Shown piece by piece: positions 25,437 through 38,759 of a stretch of DNA of 64,000 bases. The position numbers and the translations under genes were made by a program. How positions within the stretch are numbered: position 1 is the stretch's first letter; every line of letters begins with the position of its first letter. The DNA is from Dryocosmus kuriphilus. Its lineage: Eukaryota; Arthropoda; Insecta; Hymenoptera; Cynipidae. Below the pieces are notes generated by a model. It was not told where the DNA came from. It saw only the letters and a program-made list of their open reading frames with translations, and did no database searches. The stretch lies in contig CM076192.1 of the NCBI GenBank assembly GCA_038277395.1, forward strand, positions 47,867,356 to 47,931,355, written 5' to 3'.

Positions 25437-26513
25437 TCCCTAACGAAATTTATAAGACTAAACTTCTATAAGTTTACTTTTTTTTATTTACTGTTTTTTC
25501 CCCTAAAACTTAAAAAGATTCTTAATCATTTCTCGATTTCCCGACCCCATCCACTCTGAGCAAATGTTTTGATGAAGACCAGAAAAAAAACATCTTACAC
25601 ATTTTTACAGTTTTCTCGAAAAAGGTTCGTGGAGAAAAATATCTCAAACATAAAATGCATCTTTTGGAATGTAACATTAAAAGGTCGCTTTTTTTTTACT
25701 CAAGCATTTTTTTGGGGTATGAAAATCGAAGGGATTTAAAAACGAAATGACCCACAAAGAAAATTTTACATTTCTCAAAAATTGAACATATTATGTTATT
25801 CCTAAAAAAATAAATAAAAAAATGCATCAAAGGACTACACTGCCATGCCAAATTCAATCGCAATATCTAAACTTCTGATAAGACACTTATTGTATCTTTA
25901 TCAAATTTCAGACAAAAAGTGGTGCCTTCCTTGCAGGTTATGTTTATAAACATCAATTTACATCTCGTATTGCAAAATGTTTATTAATAAATTTAAGCGG
26001 AAAGGAAGGCATTTATGATTTTTTTTCTGATATTTATCAAAGTGACAGATGAATTATCTGAAATGTAGAATACTGCTATTGAATTTGGGACAGCAGTACT
26101 AAGCAGTACAGATGGGCGTAAAAATTCTCCCTCTACAAGCCTCAGGTATCCTATTTACCCAATTTACTTACGTACGTGAAGGTGGGGGATGAAATGTTGT
26201 AGCAAATTTGAAGTTGCCGATCAGAAATGCATTTTTTGAATTTGATTTGATTGATTGTAATGATGAAAATACATTTTCCCACCCCACCTCTTGATCCTGG
26301 CCTGGGGATCAATATAATATTTGACAACAAGTAACCTAACCTATTCGACTCGGGTGAACTCCGGTGTATTCGCGAAAGGTCGGTGGCTCGCGACTTAGAT
26401 CTCTCATTACGAGTTTGCATTCAATAATGTCGGGATCAAAGGGAGAGCTGGGGACTCACATTCGCACACATTCAGGAAAACACGTCACTCTGCGTGACAA
26501 TGCGCGCCCTTAC

Positions 26514-26700
26514 TTGTGTTAGTTGCATGTACCTTTCGGGGTGGCAGGTACCAAACGCAAGTGTAACAAGGGAGAAGAAAAGGGGACGAAAATGAAACAC
26601 ACGCGCCACCGAACAGGGGTTCAAGGGACCTATGTGGAACGTGGAGCACGTTAGATCGTGAGAGCAATTAGAGGGTATTATCCCGATACACTGCTGACCC
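26514..26700 (-). promoter_or_regulatory. candidate untranslated first exon of RFX (proximal)
   Basis: A 200-bp patch much richer in GC than the neighbouring DNA, with a strong minus-strand donor (CACAA/GTAAGGGC) after position 26514. It lies 5 kb upstream of the RFX start-codon exon, which has an upstream acceptor and so needs a spliced leader. There is no coding similarity. The transcript link is inferred from position, strand and splice signal. Confidence 0.4.
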
Positions 26701-26929
26701 TCCCCGCTTCGATCTTCTCTACTAATACTTAGAACTGAAAGCTGTCGGTTCCACGTGCAGAATACGCACCTGGCCGAGTTAAGGGTGGTTTTAGTCTGAC
26801 TTGTAGCAACGATAGAGACTTGATGCCATTTTATAACTTTATGGCAAATAATTCAATTTGGACAGTCCCCCAAGTTTTAGAGTTTAAAATAATGCTGATT
26901 CAAAATAATATTATTGATTTATTTATTTA

Positions 26930-26975
26930 TACGTGGCGTTCCGCAAGGAGGGAGCCCACTTTGCCAATCGTAGTT
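26930..26975 (+). pseudogene. fragment of a reverse-transcriptase motif
   Basis: One frame reads RGVPQGGSPLCQS and then a stop, matching the conserved GVPQGG-LSP block of LINE reverse transcriptases. The similarity does not extend on either side that I can see. At 13 residues this is a weak trace and could be chance, but the motif is distinctive. Confidence 0.35.
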
Positions 26976-27899
26976 TAGCAGATATTCGTGTTTATGTGAA
27001 AAGGAATAAAATATCGATTTTGGTTTTTCGATGGAAAATCATAACTCAATCTATGCCTGAGAGTTAACCCAGGGCTCGGACCGACTAGAAGTCTTAAAAA
27101 ATTCGCATTAGTCGCATAAAATTACAAAAAAAGTCGCATGAAATTTTCAAAGATAATGCAAAAAAACGCAGCAACTTCGCGAACCCGAACGACTTCAAGG
27201 ACTTTACTTACTTTAGAAATGAATTACCTGCTGTGTTGCTTTATTTTTGAAATTTTGTTAATTTAAAAGTTTTTAAATTGACATGACAATTACTACTTAC
27301 TTTTAAAGCTCTAATTTTTTGAAAATTGAAATGCTTCCAGGTTCAAACAATTCAATCTGCATTCTTATAAGTTTGAAAGAATTTCTAACTCAATTTATCA
27401 TTAATAATAAAAATTAGACACAAAAGTTGATTATTGAACTTTAAACGCTTTTAATTCAAAATTGTGTAATTGAAGCTTTCATATTATTATTAAATTTTCA
27501 ATGAAGTTTTGAACGTTCAAATTAACAGATTTTTTATTGATTGATTTATAAAATAGAAACAGTGCAAAAATAATGGTTCATACAATTATAAAAGAAACTT
27601 GTACCTAATGCATATTTTTACTAATACTTTTACTTAATTTTTTATTAATAAATTTTTAAAATTTAATTTGAATTAATTTGTAATCTGAATGCTCAGAATT
27701 TCAGGAACATTGATTTTGAACACTTCAAACTTAAAATTACACTATTTTCTGAATTTTTAAAAGAAATAATTCTAAAAATAGGGCAAATTGTAATTTTAAG
27801 AAAATGTGATAACATTTTAAATAATCATCATTTTCAAATTTTCTTGGGCTCATTTAAATGTAAATTTTTAAAGAAACGCAGCAACTTATCAGAATAATT

Positions 27900-28734
27900 G
27901 AACCTCCCGAAGTCAAAAGGGGATACGCATGGATTCAGCGTGAGAAGTATTGTCCAGAACGTCAATTTTAAAAATTGTTCAAATGTTAATTTTAAGAACC
28001 GATATTTGTAGAGAATTTTAAAGCGCATCTTTTCTTCCTTTTGCAAAATTTTGTAGCTTTTTTAGTTTTTGAAATAATTGGAAAAAAGTAGATTTTTTGA
28101 AAACAAAAAATTTTAATCTTTTTTAACTTCAACTCGCCCTAACTTTGCCAATTTTCAGAATTTTTTGCTCTAATTAATAACAGATCACGTGTTTAAGTCT
28201 TCTAAGACTAACTAAAAAAGAAAAAAGTAAATATTGTTATAAACAAAAAAGTTGTTAATTATTTGTTTAGACATTGTAAAAATCATGAATTATAATCTTC
28301 AAGCGCTTCGTTTAGCGAGCGAATTTTGAGCAACGATAAACTTCCAGTGAGAAAGTTGTGGATGAATGTTGAAAGAAGTTTTTTAGAAATTTTGACATCA
28401 ATCGAATTGATAGTTTAAAAAATTATTAATATTTCAAGACGCAAACGGCTGGACGTCTGGTGCGTGCAATGTACCGAGAGTCCACACGACGTGAAATGCC
28501 ACTCTCGCTACATTTTGCCATCAACAATGATGAAACTTTTTGCAATTCATATGTTTAAATATTGAATAATGCCAAAGTGTAATAATTAAATGTGTTAATA
28601 ACTTAACGCACTTTAATAATAATTATTGAAAATCCTTATTTGCTGTTGGGTTGAGTGCACGTGCTGTAGCTAATGCAGCTTTTAGCGAAAATTTTGAAGG
28701 TCATGCAGGCCAACCAAAACAAACTGTTATTATG
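27900..28734. repeat. left terminal inverted repeat of the 3.87-kb transposon
   Basis: Matches the reverse complement of 31016-31772 over its whole length, apart from small differences and one block (about 28240-28327) absent from the right copy. The inner end runs up to AAACTGTTATTATGG. Confidence 0.85.
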
Positions 28735-28916
28735 GCTAGTTGTCCTTTTTGTAAAGAAAGAAACTATAATGTAACAGCCATATTTTGGCAAAGAAATTAA
28801 AAAGGGCTATTTCTGTCATAAACAGTACACATTTACTTTTATTAAGTATTCTTGCTGTGAAGAATAGTTTTAATAATATTTTAAAAATTGGAATTCTCTA
28901 AGTGAAGAATTAGAAA

Positions 28917-30905
28917 ATGACTCGAGGCAGAAAAAGAAGTAGGACTGAAAGTTCGTGGAATAAGAATAAAAAGAAATGTGCCAAAAATAAGGTAAAATCG
29001 AAATTCGTCTATGTTCGCCATTATAAAAAGTGAATTTTAAACTTATTTTATCATAATTTTCGTATTTTCAATACATTATTTTAAAATTAATTTTACTTCT
29101 AAAAGATTCTTCTACAAGGGTACTGGATTTAAATAATTTTCTGATGTTAAATTTTTATCGATTACTGGTACAAATAATTTTTTGGAGAAACGAGAAAAAA
29201 AATCTACCTCGGGATTCCTAGAATATTTTTTTTTATATTTCAGGGAAAACAGTATATCACTAAGTCAAAAATTGGTGAAAACAATGTAACCTTGAAAACA
29301 GTTGCAGAGAGATCCTTCAAAGTTGCACAGTCTTGCTGTAGAGATAAATGTTTTGAGAAGATTTCATTGGATCAACAAAAAACATTACATAAAAGATTTT
29401 GGGATCTGGGTGATTATCATAAACAAAATTTCCTTCTTCGTGGAATGCTAAAATGTAATGATCCTGATGAAACGGAAGCCAAGGAAAAACTTCGCTTAAT
29501 CAAATGGACGTATTTATTCCCTACTGAAGAGAATAACATTACAGTTTGTAAAACTTTTTTCTGTAATTTTCTGCGTTTAGGTAAAAAAAGAGTTGAAACC
29601 GTTCAAAAAAAACTCTTAAATAATCAATTTTTGGCAAATTTAGGAGGTGGACAACGCGAAAATCAGGTTAAGTTATCAGAAAATATTAAGCAAATGATAC
29701 TGAAGCATTGTGAATCAATTCCACATAAATGTTCACATTATAAACGCAATTCGACTGGTTTAAAATATTTTGAAAATCCAGCACTAAATTTAAAGACTCT
29801 TTACACATTGTTTGGAGAATATTTTTCCCAAAACGCAAGTGGGGAAAAACTGCCAATAAGTGAATGCACGTACAGTAATTTTTTTAACTATTTCAGTGGA
29901 TTTACGTTTAAATTACCTCGAACTGACATATGCAACATTTGTTATAAAACCGAAACTGATGGTGTAGAAGACCAAAAAACCATAAAGCACAAGGAAAATG
30001 CTCAAAGCTACTTTACATTAAAAAAACAATTTCTTTCTGACAAAAGTAGTCTTTGCTGCGAGTTTGATTTTGCACAAAATTTGCCCTTGCCAAAATTACC
30101 AGTTTCTGATCAGTTTTATCGACGTTTACTATGGCTTTTTCTATTCAATGTGCATATACACAATACAAACAAAAGTTTTATGTTTTCTTTTCTCGAAGGG
30201 CTTGCAAAAAAGGGTGCAAGTATTGTCTGTAGTTTTATTCAGTACGCCATATTGAATTAATATGATAAAATGAAGCACCGCAGCATAACTCTTTTTTCAG
30301 ATGGATGTCCTGGACAAAATAAAAATTACACGGTGCTTAATTTTTTAATTTTGCTATCCATTCATTTGCAAACAGAAATACATTATGTATTTCCAGTTCG
30401 AGGCCATACATTCAACCAGTGCGATAGAAATTTTGGTACATATTCCCAAAAATTAAAAAGAATAGAAAAAATAGAAACTTCTGCTGAATATGTGGAACTG
30501 ATTCGTAATGCTCGTAAGCCTTCCTTCACAATGATTGATTCATGCGAAAACATTTTGCAAGATTTTGAAAAATCTTTCAAAGGTAATATGAAAAATCCAA
30601 GCAAGCTACAGATCAGTAAAGCTTTTGTTATACATTTCTTTCCCGATGGAAAAGTCAATGTCTATAATAACTACGAATTAAAAATTCCAACTTCTTTTTC
30701 TTTTAAACCTAAGATTCAGCTAATTAACCTAGAAAAAGTTTCTCCACATCCAATCGGTGTTAAAGCTGCTAAAGTGAAGGACGTGCAAAGCCTCTTCAAT
30801 TATTTGAGTGCTTCTGGGAAAAGATTCTTCGAAAATTATTTTCAAAAAATTGATCAAAAGAATCAAAACGCAGAAGATACAGAAGGCAGTGAGGATGAGG
30901 AGTAA
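28917..30905 (+). pseudogene. transposase-like gene (GQNKN family) broken by one stop codon
   Basis: Exon 1 is 28917-28991 (MTRGRKRSR, basic). A GT-AG intron of 252 bp follows, then exon 2 is 29244-30905. The frame is continuous from 29244 to 30905 except for TAA at 30258-30260, giving about 577 residues if read through. An N-terminal CCRDKCFEKIS motif is followed by EFDFAQNLPLP, then FSDGCPGQNKN, then RGHTFNQCDRNFG. These blocks recur in transposase-like proteins abundant in aphids and cnidarians, which I recall being grouped under a DUF7869-type domain. The aspartates in the last three blocks are the likely catalytic acidic residues; that role is inference. The C-terminus is acidic (EDTEGSEDEE). 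No other frame damage was seen, so this copy died recently or the stop is a sequencing difference. Confidence 0.75.
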
Positions 30906-31015
30906 ATTAATGTACAAAGACTGCGTATTTGACCCATTTCTTTTAAGAAATTAATTATGTTTCTCATATTTATGTGTATTTTTTGTTTGCATTATTTAGT
31001 AAAAAAAAATAATAA

Positions 31016-31772
31016 ACCATAATAATAACAGTTTGTTTTGGTTGGCCTGCATGACCTTCAAAATTTTCGCTAAAAGCTGCATTAGCTACAGCACGTGCAC
31101 TCAAACCAACAGCAAATAAGGATTTTCAATAATTATTATTAAAGTGCATTAAGTTATTAACACATTTAATTATTACACTTTGGTATTATTCAATATTTAA
31201 ACATATGAATTGCAAAAATTTTCATCATTGTTGATGGCAAAATGTAGCGAGAGTGGCATTTCACGTCGTGTGGACTCTCGGTACATTCCACGCACCAGAC
31301 GTCCAGCCGTTTGCGTCTTGAAATATTAATAATTTTTAAACCATCAATTCGATTGATGTCAAACTTTCTAAAAAACTTCTTTCAACATTCATCCACAACT
31401 TTCTCACTGGAAGTTTGTCGTTGCTCAAACGATACAATATTTACTTTTTTCTTTTTTAGTTAGTCTTAGAAGACTTAAACACGTGATCTATTATTAATTA
31501 AAGCAAAAAATTCTGAAAATTGGCTAAGTTAGGGCGAGTTGAAGTTAAAAAAGATTAAAATTGTTTGTTTTCAAAAAATCTACTTTTTTCCAATTATTTC
31601 AAAAACTAAAAAAGCTAAAAAATTTTGTAAAAGGAAGAAGAGATGCGCTTTGAAATTCTCTACAAATTTCGGTTCTTAAAATTAACATTTGAACAATTTT
31701 AAAAATTGACATTCTGGACAATTATTCTCACGCTGAATCCATGCGTATCCCCTTTTTGACTTCGGGAGGTTC
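31016..31772. repeat. right terminal inverted repeat of the 3.87-kb transposon
   Basis: Inverted copy of the left repeat, shorter by about 85 bp. Its outer end is CTTCGGGAGGTTC followed by AATT. Confidence 0.85.
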
Positions 31773-31776
31773 AATT

Positions 31777-32785
31777 GTACAATTTGTTTCTTGCACTGTG
31801 TAAGAAGGTAAATTAGGAACAAAAAGAGATAGAAAAAGCCGAAGTCATCTAATTTGTAGGGAAATAATAATAAAAACCAAATGAATTTACTGGATGCCAG
31901 TAATTCACAGGCAAAGTTACAGATTTTTATAAAAATATTTAACGTGAGCACATCGACGATACAGCTCTTTAAGTTCATATTTTCCCTAGAGAATCTTAAA
32001 AATAAAACTTTTTCTACAGAGTACTAGAGATTAAAATATTATTTTGGTTCGATAGAAGCCTGCATTACGCTGTAATTCGTCTGCCTAATGAAAGCACAAC
32101 GAATTTTGCTGAACTATAACAATTTACTTCGTCCATGTATCACTTACTTCAGAAGCTTCCGTTGAGTAGACTATAAACTATGAATGAAAAATCATCTAGG
32201 GTGCTAATGCGCTATTTTTTAATGCGCTACTTTTCATTCTGAATCAAAAAATTGGCTGCGCAAAGCTTCAATATACCCTCTTATAAACTGATTGCATTTT
32301 TTAATATATACGGTGTCCGTTCTCAAAAATACATGACTACAATAAGTGACTATATTATGTTCATTGCGATCAGAAAATTCCACATTAGCATACTAGATAA
32401 TTTTTTATTCATGATTAGTAATCTATTCAACGTAAGTATCTGAAACTGCTGATATACATGAACGAAGTAAATTTATTGTTCCATTTCATAAAACTTCACT
32501 ATGCATTCATTATGCATAGGAATTACAGCTTAAATACAGATTTATATCGAACAAAAATAATACAAAATGAATTCTGTAGGAAGTGCTTTACTGGCTTGAA
32601 TGGTTGTGCTTGTCAAATACATATACGAAATATTTTCACAGAAGTGTAAAAATTAACGTTTTTTTTCACATTTTGAGCTTTATTAGTGGCAATTTTCTTC
32701 AAAAAATCTCAAAAAGTCGCACGATCCAGGACCTGTTAACCCCATATCGAAATAACTGGGTCCTTTTGTTTCAGAACGCCTACAT
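31777..32785. other. no gene seen
   Basis: AT-rich sequence between two mobile elements. Frames present are short, with no recognisable protein similarity. Confidence 0.4.
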
Positions 32786-33604
32786 TAGGGTGGTCTGAAA
32801 AACTTTTTTTTTGTTGAATTTCAAAATGTTACAGGGCCTAAAAGTTTGTGTATGCTAGACGTAGTTTATCCCGAAAATTTGAACCCGACAAAAAAGTAAT
32901 TCAGCTATCGCAAGCGTATTGAAGTTTTATACAGCGATGAGAGCTAAATTTGTTTTGTGTCTGATACGTTTATAAATTTTTTAATTTTGATTTTTCTTGC
33001 CTACTGGAATTTGTAGTCTAAATTATTGCCAATATATCCTGACTGATAACAATAACAAATTTAATTTTAAAAATCATATAATTCCACTAAAACTGTCTAA
33101 AAATATCAAAAATTATCGTTTATCTTCGTTTTAAACATCCCTAAAATTCATGAAACTAATATTAAAAATATGATAAAATCACATATTCTTTGGCAAGTTA
33201 TAGACTTTAAAGTGAGACCAAAAAACTATAAAAAGCTTTATTTTTCACTGAGTTATGACCAAAAATGTCTACTCATGTTTTTTTTTTTTTAGAGAAATGA
33301 AAAATGAATGATTTGATTTACTTATTTTATTTAAGCTTTTCTTTATTTTTTGTGTTTTTTACTTATCTGTAAACGTTTTGCAATAATGTAGACTACAAAT
33401 CTCAGTAGGCAAGAATCATCCAAATTTATAAACGTATCAGGCACAAAACAAATTTAGTGCTCATCGCTGTTTAAAACTTGAATACGCTTGCGATAGCTGA
33501 ATTATTTTTTTATCGTGCTCAAATTTTTGCAGGATAAACTACATCTAACTTTTAAGGCTCTGTGACATTTTAAAATTCAAAAGAAATTTTTTTGGCCCAC
33601 CCTA
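32786..33604. mobile_element. 0.8-kb foldback element with TAGGGTGG ends
   Basis: The left arm (about 32786-33030) and right arm (about 33365-33604) are inverted copies. Shared words include GCTATCGCAAGCGTATT on the left and its complement on the right, and ACAAAACAAATTTA on the right matching TAAATTTGTTTTGTGT on the left. The outer ends are TAGGGTGG and CCACCCTA, so TA may be a mariner-type target duplication. A further CCACCCT end lies at 33640-33652, which suggests nested or alternative termini. No coding sequence. Confidence 0.75.
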
Positions 33605-33652
33605 GTATATATACTTAGCAAAAACTTTAAAACCTTTTTTTTTTGACCACCC

Positions 33653-36480
33653 TGAATAAGTCCTAACGATTAAAAAATTTAATAACGCCACATAGAAGCT
33701 TCATAAATTAGATAATATTTCCAAATTACTATAGTGTGCCTGAATAATATTGCAGATTGTGCAATAGGGCTGAGTGCATATGCTGAAATTAATCGAATTA
33801 TTTGAGTCGAGAAAAAAATTTGTTTGGCATTCGGAAAAAATAAACACATTTTTTGAAATCGGTTAATGGTTTCTGTAGTCTTTTAACTTCAAAATTCATA
33901 AGATTTTACCTATGGCTGTATATGTTGTACTTGCAATTTTTTCAGCTTGAATCAAAGAAACATGTCATGATTTTAATATAAAAAAAATTTGTCCTACTTT
34001 TTAAAGCGTTTCCAAATTGTAAATTTTGCCCTTTTTAAACAATTTTTACGCTTTAAAAACCACGAAAAAATTATTTTCATAACAAAATAATGAGATAATG
34101 TCGAGATAAAACATTTAAAATTATACATTAATACTGACATATTATAAATTTCACTATTTCACCATTTTTAATAACTTTGAATTGGAAGCTGGCAAAGCAG
34201 AAAAATTGAACAATTCGGAAAAAGCATTAAAAACTACTTTTTTTCATTTCTAGCTTTCCGACTTGATTAATAATAAAAAATTAATTCATTTTTAAAATTC
34301 ACGCAAAAAACATGTTCCAAATGGAATCTTTTTTAATTTTCAAATATTCCGAAACAGTCAAAAAAGACATTTATAGCAAAAGATAATTCCAAAAAAGTTT
34401 GCTTATCCCAAATCAATTAACTGGTAATACTAACTTATGAAAATTCTAGAAAACCATCCAAGTTAACTGAAATCAGTTGCTTTACTCATAAATCAATATC
34501 CAACACCTATAACGAGATTTCTTAAAGTACAATGCAAATTGGAACTTCTACTTTGTTGCCTACGTGCCGTCCTAAATTCCGAGCAATAGGTATTCCTAGT
34601 TCTATAACGCGTAGTCACTAAAGTGTAAAGTCAGAACTCTAAGAATCTCAGAGGAACGCTTTGACTCTTGGGTGTTGCCCAGGAAACAGGTACAGCTTCC
34701 CTTTAGCACAGAAAATATTTCAAAAATAATTCCACGAACAGGAAAAGTACAAAAGACTTCGCGACAGGTGAGCATGAAAAGATGCAATGAATAAAACTTC
34801 CAACACTAGAATACACATCTAAAATTCAAAGTCCAGTAAAAAAAAACTTGACATCTTAATATTTAGAAATCAATTTAGAATATTTCAGTAGCTATTGAGG
34901 CACTTTTAGTACCTGCATAGTGCCTAAGCATCTTTCTGAATATTGTATTATTATCAAATAATTTTATATCGCTTAGTATCCTTATATCTTACCTTTTGAA
35001 TAATACGAAAGCTCTTTAGTTTTTTCTACGTCTCTGGCTAATCAAATCCATAATCATTAAACTCTCTTTTGGCAATTTTCTAAAAAAAAAAAAAAACATA
35101 TAAGTATGTGTAAAATAAATAAATCAAAGCTAGAACGAAAATTAATTAGAATCTACAGTTCCATTTTCTTTTTACTACTAAAGATATACAATGTTTAAAG
35201 CCTATATAACACAAAAATAACAAGATACAAAGATATTAAATAACTCTTAAAGTATAATTTATAACTCGATCCATGCACAAATTACTAAAATATCAAACAA
35301 TCCAGAAAAATAATGGAGTAATTGTAAACTCTATAATCTGACGAAGAGTTCTCCAAATTTATAGAAAAAAGTCGGTTTTCTCAAATATTGGTACATTTGT
35401 TTAGTTTTGTAAAGAAATTAACATTTTTCGACAAAATGTTTTTTTTTCTTACAAGTACTTTTTTATTGCCTAGATCGTTTGAACTATCATTTGACTAGAC
35501 ATCTGAAACTTCAATCCAATGGTAAATTAAATAATAAATATAGTAACCAATTTGAATGTTTTAATTTGAAATTGCCTAATTATAAATGTTTCAGTTAAAT
35601 TTTTTTTTGACATTATTTAATTAGAAATTGTTCAATCAAAAACGGTCCCAATTTGAAATTTTCAAATTTTGAAAATTTATAAATGAAATTATTAATGAAT
35701 ATTTTTAACGTTTTTAATTAATTTTTCAGATGTTACTGTTGTTCAACAGTTAGTATATTGAACAAGAAATTTTCTGTGAAATAAAACATTTTGAAACAAT
35801 TTCAATTTGAAAAGTTTGAACTAAATTAAAGCCTTTATATTTTAAAATTGTACAATTATTGAACATTTTGATTTTAAACCTTTGAACAAATCATTTAAAT
35901 TTATTAGATGATTCTAAATTTAATTTGTTACATAATACATTTTTTTATTTCAGCCGTTTAAGTTTGTAATTTACTAATCATGGATTTTGAAATTTTAAAT
36001 AATTTGATTTAGAACATCTCTGATTTAAAAATTTAATAACTGCAAACACTTTTCAAAAATATTCCTCTTCAAACTCTTAATCTATTCAACTTTGCACGAT
36101 TTAAACATAAAATTCTAGCAACTATTAAGGGTCTCAATTTAAAATGGTGTACGTTTGAACTGCTTATATTTTAAACTGTAGTGTTTAAAAAATTTTAATT
36201 GAAAATTTTAAACGTTTTCTTTTGAAAATATGTATTTGAACTAGGAAGACTTCGAATTTTAAATAAAATTGTAGAATCTTGAACACTTCAATTAAAAATT
36301 GTTCAGTTTCAAACGCCATCAATTTGACATTGTCTTTTTTATACCTAAAGTTTCCGTCGAAAATTATTCAGTTTTGAACTTTTCAATTTAAAACCGTTCA
36401 AATACTAAAACGCTTATATGCAGAAGTCCTTACATTCAATATTGTTCAATTTAAAACCCCTATAAATTCAAACAAAGTCA
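33653..36480. other. no gene seen; old AT-rich repeat
   Basis: Long AT-rich tract. From about 35400 to 36480 it is built of AAATTGTTCAATTT-like words, resembling the interior of the AGGGTGG repeats. No recognisable frame or RNA gene. Confidence 0.4.
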
Positions 36481-36895
36481 ATTTCAAACGCTTTATTAAG
36501 GGGGGGGTACATACACATAGAAGCAAAAAAGGCTTCCTTACGATTTTTTTTAAGACACTATTATACACTTTATTATCAATGTTTCTCTGGTGAATTAGCA
36601 CATACGTCATGAAGTTACAGTAATTTTTTCATGGTAAAATAGTGATAAACAACCAAGTTGTTACCAATCTCCCTAAGGTCCAAAAAAAAAAGAAGCGGTT
36701 TGCGGTGATTAAAGTTGCTCATGACTGAATCATGTGAAATCAAAAACATGGTGTGACTAATTAGTTAAGATGCTTCAACGAAAGCATTTTTTAAATTTTT
36801 AATTTTTTCCAAAATGGTGGACTTAAGAAAAAATATTCATTTTTTTCGACAAAAAAATTCTCATTTTCTGGCTAAATTTGTCTTTAAAAAATCTG

Positions 36896-38110
36896 CCAGC
36901 TTCGCGGGCACATTTTCATCGCGCGCTTCGCGCGAAGTATGAGCACGCCTAGGGAGCGCTCTGTTGGCACTCGCGCTTCGCGCTCCATACGTTATTTATG
37001 GCACTCGCTCTTCGCGCTCGGTGTTTATGGATCGTATAAACCTTTAAATTAAAAATTACAAAAGAAATTATTTTACTTAAGGCTCTATCGCCCTTAAGGA
37101 ATACATTCTCACAATGACACTCGCGCTTCGCGCTCGATAATTACATTTTTTTAAAACACATTGTAGATTGGTAAATTTTTTTGTGATTTTCCAAATTTTC
37201 ACAATACAGAATTTCGATTATTGAAAGTAAAACAATGAGTCTTATAAATAAATTTTGTAGCTCTTTCCAAGGTGAACAATTCTGCTTGTTAATATTTTCT
37301 CATATCTTGCACATTTTTGCTGAAAAGAGGTTTTCTTTATATTTCATAACATATTTCACGAATAACTCAAAAACTACGCGTCTGCTGAAAAAAATGATCT
37401 TGCATAGTTTGGCGAGAAATTTGAAATTTTTTATTTTTAATAACATTTTATCGATTAAAACAAAAACCATGCATTTTATCAAAAAATGGTTAAAACAAAA
37501 TTTGTAGATATTTTTGAATTGAACAACTTTGATCTTTACCATTTTTTTGTATCTTGAATATTTTGGCGGGAAACCAGAGTTTTTTAATTTTAATAGCGTT
37601 TTCTTGATTAAAACAAAAACCGTTCATTTTATCAAAAAACGGTTAAGACAAAATTTGTAGATTTTTTTGAGATGAACAATTTTACTTTCTTACATTTTTT
37701 TGTATCTCTCATAATTTAGCCGGAAAATGGATTTTTTTATTTTGTGAAAACCGTTTTTGATGGATAAAACCATAACCGTTGGTCAAAAACCGCTGGTTAA
37801 CGAACTCGTCCTTTCTTTTTACCCCTTAAAAAAGTGTAACAAAGCGCACTCCAATCCGATTAGTCCTTCGAAAGTTATCGTGGGAACAGACTCCAACGAC
37901 AACAACGACGACGACAACAGACAGACACCGTCGTAAAAACCGTTTTTTTTTCGAATTCAGGAGGTCTCAAAACGTGGAGATTTCATGAAATCCGCGAAAG
38001 TCAAATTTTACATAAATCTAATACCTTCTCTGATGAGAATGTAAAAAAATATTCATCAAAATTAAAAAAGCAATCGGTTAAGCCGTTCTAGACATATCTT
38101 ATTCACCGAC
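36896..38110. repeat. repeat family with CpG-dense TTCGCGC motifs, copy 1
   Basis: 36915-37135 carries repeated CGCGCTTCGCGC-type palindromic motifs embedded in AT-rich DNA. 37740-38000 carries a second signature, CGTTGGTCAAAAACCGCTGG, followed by GAAAGTTATCGTGGGAACAG and an ACAGACAGACA word. The same combination recurs at 39985-40960 and 46893-49250. It has no frame with known similarity. It looks like a multi-kilobase interspersed repeat of unknown class. Confidence 0.6.
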
Positions 38111-38759
38111 TTCAAAAACGTTGTTTCGAGAAAAACGCGTTTAAAGTTAAAAAAACGTAAAAACGTGATAAAAATGTATATTTTTTATTTAAATATAAAC
38201 TTACATATAGTCATCGATTCCAGCACTTTCAGAAAATGCAAAAAAAAATCGAATTTTTTAAATTTCTATGTATATGTACCCCTTTAAACCTAAAAATTCC
38301 AATTATTAAGGCTTTCAATTTAATTCTGGAAGAGTCGAAGTCATTTGAATCAAGGAAAGTGTTCGAAAGTGCAAAAAAGGATTCACTAAAAGGTTTGCAA
38401 ATGCTTTGTCAAAAAATTATATAAATTATGCCCTTAGTTAATCCCTATGATTATAAAATATTGGTAAATCCGCAAAACATTTTTTCTCTAGTTTTCGCTT
38501 TCCCGCCAGTTTTTTAACATGTTTGATTTGATGCAAAATTATAAAATCAATCAGGGGATACACTATTGAAATAAGGGCACGATAATAGAAAATTATGTAC
38601 CTGTTTGGAGTTAATAAACCAACAATTTCAAAAAGAAGACGAAAATTACGAGAAAGAGCTAAGAAACGAAACTTGCACTTTTCACAAGCAACTTTAAAAC
38701 AGAACTGACTAAATAACCTAGCACTAAAGACAGAACACAGGAAAACTGTAGAAGCATAT

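Larger units (their letters stand above)
27900..31772 (+). mobile_element. 3.87-kb DNA transposon with about 0.8-kb terminal inverted repeats
   Basis: The left repeat (27900 to about 28734) and right repeat (about 31016 to 31772) are inverted copies of each other, nearly identical by eye. They start GAACCTCCCGAAGTC and end GACTTCGGGAGGTTC. The right repeat lacks about 85 bp that the left has near 28240-28327. AATT lies immediately outside both ends (27896-27899 and 31773-31776), consistent with a 4-bp target-site duplication. Because AATT is palindromic it could instead be part of the repeat. Between the repeats is one spliced transposase gene carrying a stop codon. The near-identity of the repeats implies fairly recent activity. 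Confidence 0.85.

Noticed and set aside
26151..26667. Minus-strand protein-coding gene in the GC-rich patch
   Set aside because: Short frames with no family similarity; a donor site and GC content fit an untranslated leader better.
28917..30905. Two separate genes in the 3.87-kb transposon
   Set aside because: The two frames are in the same phase and separated by a single TAA; the conserved blocks run through both, so this is one broken transposase.
36915..37140. CRISPR-like or satellite array in the TTCGCGC repeats
   Set aside because: Spacing is irregular, there are no unique spacers of constant length, and the genome is eukaryotic.
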